DNA of 64,000 bases. It comes from Capnocytophaga ochracea DSM 7271 (GTDB lineage Bacteria; Bacteroidota; Bacteroidia; Flavobacteriales; Flavobacteriaceae). Below the pieces are notes generated by a model. It saw only the letters and a list, made by a program, of their open reading frames with translations, was not told the origin of the DNA and made no database searches. The DNA lies in contig NC_013162.1 in the NCBI RefSeq assembly GCF_000023285.1, positions 2,235,001-2,299,000 of the forward strand, given 5' to 3'. The position numbers and the translations under genes are program-made. Below, one piece after another: positions 16,797 to 24,179 of this stretch. Position 1 is the first letter of the stretch. Each line of letters opens with the position of its first letter.

Positions 16797-18505
16797 ATGA
16801 ACCACTTTATAGTATCAGCACGTAAATATCGTCCACAATCATTTCGTGATGTAGTGGGGCAGCAAGCTATTACTAATACCCTACTCAATGCTATTGAAAA
16901 TAATCACTTAGCACAGGCACTTCTCTTCACAGGTCCTCGTGGAGTAGGAAAGACTACTTGTGCCCGTATTTTAGCAAAAAAGATAAATGAACAAACTTCT
17001 GGGGTAGAAGATGAAAACGATTTTGCTTTTAACGTCTTTGAGTTAGATGCTGCCTCTAATAACAGTGTAGATGATATTCGCAAACTGATTGAACAAGTGC
17101 GTATTCCGCCTCAAGTAGGCAAATATAAAGTGTATATCATCGATGAGGTGCATATGCTGTCTACTGCGGCTTTTAATGCCTTTCTCAAAACATTAGAAGA
17201 GCCTCCTAAACACGCTATCTTTATCTTAGCAACTACTGAAAAGCATAAGATTATTCCTACCATATTGTCACGTTGCCAGATATTCGATTTCAAGCGTATT
17301 ACTATCAATGACATTCGAGAATACCTAAAATATATCGCAGAACAACAAGGGATTGAAGCAGAAGATGAAGCTTTACAAATCATAGCACAAAAAGCCGACG
17401 GTGCGATGCGTGATGCCCTTTCTATCTTCGACCGTGTGGTGAGCTTTTCAGGAGAAAAAATAACACGACAAGCTACTTCCGAAATACTGAATGTGTTAGA
17501 CTATGAGGTCTATTTTAAAGTAACTGATCTTATTTTAGACAATAAACTCCCTGAACTATTGATAGCATTCAATGATAGCATTGCACAAGGTTTTGACGGT
17601 AATCATTTTATTGCAGGCTTGGCAAGTCATTTTCGTGATTTAATGGTATGCAAGAATCCTACAACCATTTCCTTAATGGAAGTAGGGGAGGAGACCCAGA
17701 AGAAATATGCTGAACAGAGTGTTCGTGCTACTGTACCTTTTTTAATGGAAGCTATTGCTATTGCCAATGACTGCGACCTAAAATATCGCACTAGTAAAAA
17801 TCAGCGTTTGTTAGTGGAGGTTGCCCTAATGCAACTCGCCTCTCTGACCTATGAGGGGGATAAAAAAAAAATGATGGACGCTTCATAATTCCTGCTTATG
17901 TGTTTAATGGGCAAAGTCATACAACAGAAGTACGGATCAACTCACAAACTCCTATCGTTGCCCCTCCTATAAATTATACAAATACTACGACAGCTACACT
18001 TAATCCTAATATACCTATTATTAGTAAAACGGAACGTACAGAGGCTGTTTCTAATTTTTCAATTAAAAGTGTACATCTAAAAACAGAACATCAAAGGAAT
18101 TTCAAAGAGGTGGTAATAGATCCTAATACGCTACCTCGTGAGAGTTTTTCGGAAGAGACCTTTAATCAGTTTTGGGAACGTTATATAGATGAATTACTTG
18201 TTAAAGGTGAACGCATACAAGCTTCTATTCTTAAAATTGCAATATTAAGATTAGAAGGAACTACTATTCATTTGGAAGTATCAAGTAATACAGCTAAAAA
18301 TGATATTGTTCAGATGGAGCATAAACTCTTAAATTATTTGCACAAATCTTTGCAGAATTATGATCTTACTATTGAGATAAGTGTAAATGAAGAAATAGCT
18401 AAAAGAATAGTAGTAACTCCCGAGGATAAATACGAGAAATTATTAGAAGAAAATCCTATTTTACAAGAGTTTAGAAGAGCTTTTGAACTAAATTTAAAAG
18501 GATAG
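16797..18505 (+). CDS. dnaX: DNA polymerase III gamma/tau subunit, two frames joined at an A10 slippage run
   Basis: DnaX is the motor of the clamp loader. The first frame (16797-17888, 363 residues) has the AAA+ core: GPRGVGKTT Walker A, IIDEVHMLS Walker B, LEEPP, SRC sensor and clamp-loader domain III. It ends six codons after a run of ten A (17862-17871) as KKKMMDAS-stop. The minus-one frame stays open from that run to 18505 (about 210 residues) and looks like a tau C-terminal region (FNQFWERYIDELL, ENPILQEFRRAFELNLKG). The zero frame therefore gives a gamma-like protein, and slippage gives a tau-like product of about 569 residues. GAGGGGG lies 2 bases before the run and could act as a stimulatory Shine-Dalgarno-like element. 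The four-cysteine zinc module usual after Walker A is absent. A homopolymer sequencing error (A11 would fuse the frames) is the main alternative. Confidence 0.85.
17853..17871 (+). promoter_or_regulatory. dnaX slippery site with upstream SD-like element
   Basis: GAGGGGGAT followed by ten A residues (17862-17871). A minus-one ribosomal slip, or RNA polymerase adding one A, joins the gamma frame to the downstream frame that is open to 18505. Slippage at A-rich runs in dnaX is known from E. coli (ribosomal) and Thermus (transcriptional). Confidence 0.7.
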
Positions 18506-18574
18506 AAATACAGTATTTTTAAAACTGAGCGCTACATAATTTATAGTTGGTAGTGTTTTTTATTTTCTAATTCT

Positions 18575-18605
18575 TTTGTTTTTTTCAATATAATGCCTAA
18601 TTTTG
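18575..18605 (+). promoter_or_regulatory. Promoter for the DeoR-family regulator
   Basis: TTTG at 18575-18578 and TAATTTTG at 18598-18605, spacer 19. The leader is about 85 bases. Confidence 0.72.
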
Positions 18606-18698
18606 CCGAAAATAATCTTAATAAGAAGTTTTGTCTATGGTTAGATAAGTATAGACAAGGTACGTTAAACTGTTGAATATTAATAAAATTGATAAAAT

Positions 18699-19463
18699 AT
18701 GAAAGTACTTAATGAACGACAATCAAAGATTTTGGAGAGCTTAGAAACCAAAAAGTACGTTAGTGTAAATGAATTGAGTGATAGGCTTAAAGTTTCGGTA
18801 GTTACTATACGTAAAGACCTTAATCTCTTGGAACAGGAAGGCTATTTGCATCGTACTCACGGTGGAGCTAGTAAACAAATGCGCTATGTGTTTGAGCAAA
18901 CAATAACTGAGAAAGAAACTCAAAATGTAGAAGAGAAAACGCGTATTATTACTAAAGCGTTGGACTTTATTAAAGAAAATGAGTTTATCATACTTTCATC
19001 AGGAACTACAGCTAATCTTTTAGCTCAAAAAATTTATGGCATACGCAACCTTACAGTACTCACTCCTTCCCTCAGAGTAGCTTTAGAAGTCTGCAAAAAT
19101 CCTAGTGTAAATACCATTCACTTAGGAGGAGAAGTTCGTAAAAACTCTACCTCCACTATTGGCGTACTTGCTGAAGAAACTCTTAGTAACTTCTCTTGTA
19201 CTACTTTATTTTTAGGCGTTGAAGGTATTGACCTTGATTATGGATTGAGTTCAACCAATGTAGGAGAAGCCCATCTAAATCGGAAGATGATGGAACGCGT
19301 AGACAAAACGATTGTTTTGGCTGACTCCTCTAAAATTCACAAACGAGGCTTTGGTTTTATCTGTTATGTAGAGAAAATAGATATGCTTATCACTGATGCA
19401 GGTGCTGACCCTGAGTTTGTAGAAGAACTTGAAAAACGCGGTGTAGAAGTAATTATTTGTTAA
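18699..19463 (+). CDS. DeoR/GlpR-family transcriptional regulator
   Basis: The 254-residue protein starts with a DeoR-type winged helix-turn-helix: NERQSKILE.L....YVSVNELSDRLKVSVVTIRKDLN.LEQEGYLHRTHGGA (about residues 3-57). A DeoRC sugar-phosphate sensor domain follows, with the SSGTTANLLA loop, T.LTPSLRVALEV, the HLGGEVR motif, F.GVEGID and DSSKI.K.GF. Such proteins usually repress sugar or nucleoside genes and respond to a phosphorylated sugar. No sugar operon is adjacent, so the target cannot be deduced. The arsC-like gene follows closely on the same strand. Confidence 0.9.
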   Translation: MKVLNERQSKILESLETKKYVSVNELSDRLKVSVVTIRKDLNLLEQEGYLHRTHGGASKQMRYVFEQTITEKETQNVEEKTRIITKALDFIKENEFIILSSGTTANLLAQKIYGIRNLTVLTPSLRVALEVCKNPSVNTIHLGGEVRKNSTSTIGVLAEETLSNFSCTTLFLGVEGIDLDYGLSSTNVGEAHLNRKMMERVDKTIVLADSSKIHKRGFGFICYVEKIDMLITDAGADPEFVEELEKRGVEVIIC

Positions 19464-19490
19464 TTATCGAAATGATTGACACATATAAGA

Positions 19491-19832
19491 ATGATAACTA
19501 TATATCACAATCCTAAATGCTCCAAATCACGTTGTGGTTTGGAGCTTTTAAAAGATTTGGGGAAAGAATATCAGATAGTAGATTATCTTAAAAAAGGTAT
19601 TTCTAAAGAAGAATTAAAAAATCTCCTCGCTAAGTTACAGATGTCTCCTATTGAATTAGTGCGTACTAAAGAAAATATTTGGAAAGAGCAGTTCAAAGGA
19701 AAAACGCTTACTGATGATGAAGTCATAGAGGCAATGATACAATATCCTCAACTCATTGAGCGACCTATCGTAATAGTTGGTGACAAAGCTGTGATAGGGC
19801 GACCTACTGAAAGAATAAAAGAAATCATATAA
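19491..19832 (+). CDS. arsC: Arsenate reductase-family protein (ArsC, thioredoxin fold)
   Basis: The 113-residue protein starts at ATG 19491 (a TTG at 19476 is unlikely). MITIYHNPKCSKSR places the catalytic cysteine at C10, as in the glutaredoxin-coupled ArsC family, and the C-terminal RPIVI.GDKAVIGRP.E is the typical arsenate-reductase ending. The family includes true arsenate reductases and YffB/Spx-like relatives; the CxKSR loop with the distal RPIV motif favours ArsC. No arsenic transporter or ArsR is nearby, so a dedicated resistance operon is not supported. It lies between the DeoR regulator and a barrel protein whose start is 4 bases later. Confidence 0.82.
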   Translation: MITIYHNPKCSKSRCGLELLKDLGKEYQIVDYLKKGISKEELKNLLAKLQMSPIELVRTKENIWKEQFKGKTLTDDEVIEAMIQYPQLIERPIVIVGDKAVIGRPTERIKEII

Positions 19833-19836
19833 AAGA

Positions 19837-20712
19837 ATGAGAAGAACGCTATTAGGCGCTATTGCTTTCATTTTTGGGGCAACAGCTATGTACTCACAGG
19901 CATATCTGTCAGTGAGTGGAGGGTATGGATTTAAAACCCACCAGAAAGTATTGGGTAGAGATGCTACTGACCCAACAGCTATAACCGAGCTCAAAGGGAG
20001 TTATGGAGAAGGATACCAAGCACAATTACGAGGAGGATATTTTTTCCATAAGCGTTGGGGAGGTGAATTAGCTTTAGGATATCTTCATGGTGAAGATATG
20101 GACACTAATAAAAACCAAATATTGAATATGAAAGGACATGGGAGGGCTTTTGGAGCTTCTCTTTCGTTAGTATTTAATATTACTGATAATTTATATCTGC
20201 GTGCTGGAGGTGTTACCAAAATAGGGGGCAGAACAGAAATACAAACAGAGCTCAATGCTTTCGGTTTACCCTTGAGCTTGTTTAATCCAACAGCACCAGC
20301 TGGGTCAACTGTAGATATAAAAGCTAATTTTCAAAACAATTTTCACGGTAAAATTCCCTTTGGTTTTATAGGAGGGATAGGCTACCGCTTTAAGGTTAGT
20401 GATAAAGTAGCTTTTTTTATAGAAGGTGAATATCTGAATATTAATGTGCCTCGAAAGGAATCTAAACTTAAGGATTTTTCGGCTACTCGCACAGTAGGAG
20501 GAACATCTCTAGCACTTACACTTCAAGAGTTTAAAGGATATATGTTAGCCTTACAAAATGTACCAACATCCCCTAGAACAGAGCGCCTTAAACAATTGGC
20601 TACTCAAGTAGCACCATTACTTGAAGATAGTTATAGTTGGGAAGGTAAAGGAGCTCCTGATGCCCCTTATTCTTCTATGGGTTTTCACTTTGGAGTTACT
20701 TATACGTTTTAA
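19837..20712 (+). CDS. Outer-membrane beta-barrel protein
   Basis: The 291-residue protein has a signal peptide (residues 1 to about 19, AMYSQA) and a series of amphipathic glycine-rich strands: YLSVSGGYGFKT, YQAQLRGGYFFHKRWGGELALGY, LYLRAGGVTKIGG, PFGFIGGIGYRFKV, and the terminal MGFHFGVTYTF with C-terminal phenylalanine, typical of OMP-assembled barrels. It resembles the general OmpW/OprF-like barrel group of Bacteroidota. A large loop (about 220-275) lies between the last strands. It starts 4 bases after arsC. Function unknown. Confidence 0.8.
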   Translation: MRRTLLGAIAFIFGATAMYSQAYLSVSGGYGFKTHQKVLGRDATDPTAITELKGSYGEGYQAQLRGGYFFHKRWGGELALGYLHGEDMDTNKNQILNMKGHGRAFGASLSLVFNITDNLYLRAGGVTKIGGRTEIQTELNAFGLPLSLFNPTAPAGSTVDIKANFQNNFHGKIPFGFIGGIGYRFKVSDKVAFFIEGEYLNINVPRKESKLKDFSATRTVGGTSLALTLQEFKGYMLALQNVPTSPRTERLKQLATQVAPLLEDSYSWEGKGAPDAPYSSMGFHFGVTYTF

Positions 20713-20832
20713 AAATAGAACTTTTCTAAAAGAAAAAACAAATTATAAGATATAAAAGCGTACTTGTACTGCCGTAGGAAATGGAAGAATAATTAATATT
20801 TTGTTATATCGAACTGATATTAAATAATTAAT

Positions 20833-20857
20833 ATTGCCCCAAAACTTTTGGGGCAAT
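20833..20857. terminator. Bidirectional terminator
   Basis: ATTGCCCCAAAA pairs with TTTGGGGCAAT around a short loop, between two convergent genes, followed by GTTATTTTATA. Confidence 0.85.
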
Positions 20858-20886
20858 GTTATTTTATACTCTTATCTTTTAATTGA

Positions 20887-21723
20887 TTAAAATCTAAAAG
20901 TTCCTCCTATACCTAAAACAGTTTCAAAGAAGAAGAAATCATGTTTAGCTTTATCGGCAATATCATAAGTAGTTCGAACATCATACATATTAATATAACC
21001 TCCTTTGAGTTCACCAACTATAAGGAAGTATTTAAAAAAAGTGAGGTGTAAACCTGCTTTAGCATTTACGCCTATCCCTGCAATGTGAAACTCGTCATAA
21101 CGCTCTTTATTAAGTAACTTAGTATTCGTTTTTGGATATAGTGCTCCAAAACCAAGACCTTCAGTAAGATTTACCTGTAATATATCGGTGTTGCGGATAC
21201 CAAATAAACGAGAAATATCGTCTATACGAGCTCCTTCAACTACTACATAGTTCAGACCGTCAGTATGCTCAAAGGTGAGAAAATCTTCACTAAGTAACTT
21301 GTCAGTATTGTTATAAGTACCATCATGAGAAGTGCCAGAACCATTGATGTAACCGTTCATTTTTACAGTTTGTCCATTTTTCATTACGTATTTCATATGG
21401 TCTACGCCTGCAGAAATCGTATAATGGTCGGAAATATGGTAACCGATATGAAAGTTAGTTTGAGGAATGGTCATCCGCAAAGGATTAATATAATCTATAT
21501 GCCAACCTTTCGGTTTATCTACAGCCTCTACATCTTTGATGGTAAAGTTGTAATTGTTACCCGAGAAAGTAATATCGGAATTGGTATAATAGGCACGATT
21601 ACCGCCCCAATAAAAGAAAAATTTACCCTTATTGTGGGTAGTGTAACGCTCAGTAGAAGCGTTTTGTGCAAAAGTAGTTAGTGTGCTAATGCCTAACAAC
21701 ATAGTGATAAAAATCTTTTTCAT
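20887..21723 (-). CDS. Outer-membrane beta-barrel protein
   Basis: The 278-residue protein has a signal peptide (MKKIFITMLLGISTLTTFA-Q) and barrel-type strands: FFFYWGGNRAYY, TNFHIGYHISDHYTISAGVDHMKYVM, FHIAGIGVNAKAGLHLTFFKYFLIVGELKGGYINMY and the terminal ETVLGIGGTFRF with C-terminal phenylalanine. Length and layout suggest an 8-stranded barrel. An own promoter lies just upstream and a shared terminator just downstream. Substrate or function is not evident. Confidence 0.8.
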   Translation of the reverse strand: MKKIFITMLLGISTLTTFAQNASTERYTTHNKGKFFFYWGGNRAYYTNSDITFSGNNYNFTIKDVEAVDKPKGWHIDYINPLRMTIPQTNFHIGYHISDHYTISAGVDHMKYVMKNGQTVKMNGYINGSGTSHDGTYNNTDKLLSEDFLTFEHTDGLNYVVVEGARIDDISRLFGIRNTDILQVNLTEGLGFGALYPKTNTKLLNKERYDEFHIAGIGVNAKAGLHLTFFKYFLIVGELKGGYINMYDVRTTYDIADKAKHDFFFFETVLGIGGTFRF

Positions 21724-21752
21724 TAGTGATTATTTTTTTAGTTTTGAGGGCG

Positions 21753-21783
21753 CAAAAGTAACTATTAATTTTTTATTTACCAA
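21753..21783 (-). promoter_or_regulatory. Promoter for the barrel gene at 20887-21723
   Basis: Minus-strand TACTTTTG (plus-strand 21753-21760) and TTG (21781-21783), spacer 20. Confidence 0.75.
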
Positions 21784-21935
21784 GTTGTGTTTATTTTTTC
21801 TTTTCTATTTATCAATTCTTCTTGGGTTAAAAAATTTTTTTCTTCAAAATACAACTAAAAATAAAAAAGCAAATTCACACTTGTTTTGACTTTTTTGCTT
21901 GAATTGACTCCTAGTAAAGATATACTGCTATTTTT

Positions 21936-22451
21936 CTAAATCTCCCCCCATAGTATAAAGAAATTCATATACAGTTCCTTAGCAGAAAGTTTAGGATACA
22001 GATAACAAATGAGCTTTTTAGTAAGTTTCCCTTTGCTCATTCCTGCAAAAATAAGTTCATCACCCTTATAGATTGTTAGTTGCTTGGTTGCTGTTGAAAA
22101 ATGCAAGGTAAGCACTTCATTGCCATTTGCATAGAAAAGGAAACTACTTACTACATCAATCACCCAAGGATATTCTTCTTTATAAACTGTTTTATCTTGC
22201 AATATTTTAAGCAATCGCTTTCCCTTGGATAGAGGCAGCCTCTTTCTTTTCTCAGTAATACGTTCTTCTTCAGGAGCACCAAGCCACGAAGTTTCTTTTG
22301 TCCAGCCCGTACGATGTATGACTGCAACACTATCTATTTTGCCCTGATAGAGCTTGCTAAAATCCATTGCTTTAGGATATTGCGCTAATACGAGACAAGG
22401 GAGAAGGAATAAGAATAAACTAAAAGTAGCTTTTTTACAACTGTGAAACAT
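21936..22451 (-). CDS. Small secreted protein downstream of the SEFIR gene
   Basis: The 171-residue protein has a signal peptide (residues 1 to about 23, ending LPCLVLA-Q). The mature part contains a basic stretch (ITEKRKRLPLSKGKRLLKIL), a beta-rich middle and an aromatic C-terminus. I do not recognise a domain. It begins 5 bases after the stop of the SEFIR-domain gene and no own promoter is visible, so both are likely made from one mRNA. A secreted partner for a cytosolic immune effector would be odd, so the linkage may be incidental. No key catalytic residues are apparent. Confidence 0.65.
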   Translation of the reverse strand: MFHSCKKATFSLFLFLLPCLVLAQYPKAMDFSKLYQGKIDSVAVIHRTGWTKETSWLGAPEEERITEKRKRLPLSKGKRLLKILQDKTVYKEEYPWVIDVVSSFLFYANGNEVLTLHFSTATKQLTIYKGDELIFAGMSKGKLTKKLICYLYPKLSAKELYMNFFILWGEI

Positions 22452-22456
22452 AACTA

Positions 22457-24106
22457 TTAATATAATATTTCATCAGCAAAAAAAGAAAATTCTTCTGAGC
22501 CAAATTCTGTTGAGACTTGAAAGTTAATTAATAAATGTTGATCAAAAAAACTCTTTTTTACTTTTAATATTCCTATATCTCTCTTTACAGAAGGTAATAT
22601 AGGATTATAACTTATTACTATGCCATTAATAATATTACTATTTTCAAAATATACTTGAATAATATTATTATTAATTTTTTGAATTTGAGTGGAATAGTGT
22701 ATGCATTGTCTTAGCTTATTATCCATACTTACAAAACACTGTAATTTCTCAATACTTCCTCTTTCTCTTATATTAGATATATTTATATGAATATCATAAA
22801 AACGTCCAGAAAGTATGCTATTTAATGAAATATCTTCTTTTAAAACACTAAGCTCAATTTCAATATTTTTCTCCTTATTTTTATTTTCCACATATTCTGG
22901 TTTTTTACCAATAGGAGGTTTTTTATCTTTAGGTTCATTATAGATATTTCTTAATAATTCTTCTAACCTATCTTCAAAACTATTATCATTTCTCATATCA
23001 ATATAGGTTCTACCAATCAAAAAATCTGGTATAGCATTATTATCATTTCCTTCTCTTAATAAAGGTATAAACTTAGTTGTACTAATATTTTTAATTGTTT
23101 CTGCAGCCATTATAGAAGATTCATATGCTACGCCCCCTTTAGGTTCTTCTGCATTAGATTTAGTTTTATAACTTGGAGTCATTATACAAATAACTCTATC
23201 AGAAATTTCTATTGATTTTCCCATAAAACTAGGAATAGGTTTTCCTAGTTCTAATTCCCATTGATCTAAGATTGCATCAATCCCTTTTTCTCGTAATTTT
23301 ATAGCTAAATCCAAAACCCATTTTTTAAGAGCTTCACTATCCCAAGAATATGAAATGAAAACTTTAGGTGCATCTTCGTTGTTAGAAGATGACTTTTCAT
23401 TACTTATCTCTTTAAAAGCCTTTTCTTCTGTTTTTTTAGGAGGAGTATTCCCAACTAAATCATCTAAAAAAGGAGAGGTATTCGATGAAATATTAATATT
23501 TGTATCTTGGTCATTTTTATCTAGTATCCTATCTTCTATAAAAATCTGAATGTTTATATATAATTGATAACGAGTGTCGTCATCCAAGAGATTTATCAAA
23601 TCTTTATAATAATCAACCCTACTTGTGGAGAAAGGAGCTTTTTCTTTCCTATCTTCCATATATTGATTATATGAAGGAGGTATATTATCATATAAATCTA
23701 ATATGAAACTATAGAATTTAGGACCTGAAATATAAAATATAGCTTTTCCTTCTTCCCCTATTGCTTTCCACAATTTATGGTAAGCTCTATCCCAATTAGT
23801 TTCCTCTTTTTCAGGAATAATCCAAGGTATATTTTGCATTAATGATATTTTTTCATCATCGTAAATGTATTGGTATCCTTTTTCTGTCAATCGTAATATT
23901 TTCCCTAAATCTTTCTCATAATCATAATATCCTGTATATTGTAATTCATTAAGAACCTTATAGAATAAATCTTGTTCTATAGGATTGAGATTCATTATGA
24001 ACTTATCATATTTTATACTTTTTAGAGTGATAATCTGACCTGTTTTACATTTTTGTTCTCTAAATTTATCAAATATAAGCTCTGCTAATTCTCTTTCTGT
24101 TTTCAT
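22457..24106 (-). CDS. SEFIR-domain protein, candidate anti-phage effector
   Basis: The 549-residue cytosolic protein has three parts. Residues 1-90 look like a winged-helix-type region (ILRLTEKGYQYIYDD), followed by a helical region to about 200 and a low-complexity linker. Residues 248-400 form a SEFIR domain (TIR relative): KVFISYSWDSEALKKWVLDLA, then LREKGIDAILDQWEL.LG, SDRVICIMTPSYK, and GGVAYESSIMA with the glutamate in the position conserved in TIR/SEFIR folds. The C-terminal 150 residues are beta-rich and unrecognised, possibly a sensor. Bacterial SEFIR proteins have been described as single-gene anti-phage systems that act by abortive infection. Here the defence role is inferred from the domain. 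The gene is more AT-rich than its neighbours and sits between core genes, which suggests acquisition. It has its own promoter. Confidence 0.83.
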   Translation of the reverse strand: MKTERELAELIFDKFREQKCKTGQIITLKSIKYDKFIMNLNPIEQDLFYKVLNELQYTGYYDYEKDLGKILRLTEKGYQYIYDDEKISLMQNIPWIIPEKEETNWDRAYHKLWKAIGEEGKAIFYISGPKFYSFILDLYDNIPPSYNQYMEDRKEKAPFSTSRVDYYKDLINLLDDDTRYQLYINIQIFIEDRILDKNDQDTNINISSNTSPFLDDLVGNTPPKKTEEKAFKEISNEKSSSNNEDAPKVFISYSWDSEALKKWVLDLAIKLREKGIDAILDQWELELGKPIPSFMGKSIEISDRVICIMTPSYKTKSNAEEPKGGVAYESSIMAAETIKNISTTKFIPLLREGNDNNAIPDFLIGRTYIDMRNDNSFEDRLEELLRNIYNEPKDKKPPIGKKPEYVENKNKEKNIEIELSVLKEDISLNSILSGRFYDIHINISNIRERGSIEKLQCFVSMDNKLRQCIHYSTQIQKINNNIIQVYFENSNIINGIVISYNPILPSVKRDIGILKVKKSFFDQHLLINFQVSTEFGSEEFSFFADEILY

Positions 24107-24126
24107 ATCTATTTTTATTTACTCTG

Positions 24127-24156
24127 CAAATATACAACTAAAAACCAAAAAGGCAA
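24127..24156 (-). promoter_or_regulatory. Promoter for the SEFIR gene
   Basis: Minus-strand TATATTTG (plus-strand 24127-24134) and TTG (24154-24156), spacer 19. The -33 element lies inside the carB terminator hairpin, so transcription of carB and of this gene may influence each other. Confidence 0.75.
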
Positions 24157-24174
24157 GCCTAAGCTTGCCCTTTT
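24147..24174 (-). terminator. carB terminator
   Basis: GGCAAGC at 24152-24158 pairs with GCTTGCC at 24163-24169, extended by A and T runs on each side, directly after the carB stop. Confidence 0.85.
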
Positions 24175-24179
24175 AGTTT

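Noticed and set aside
17900-18505. Independent gene starting at GTG 17900
   Set aside because: The frame is open further upstream to the A10 run in dnaX, its product looks like a tau C-terminus, and no promoter or typical start is present, so it is treated as part of dnaX.
19476-19490. TTG start for arsC
   Set aside because: The ATG at 19491 begins exactly at the conserved MITIYHNPKCSKS start of the family.
21859-21901. Possible terminator behind the small secreted gene (AAGCAAA...TTTGCTT)
   Set aside because: Only a 7-bp AT-rich stem with a loop of more than 20 bases, so too weak to list.
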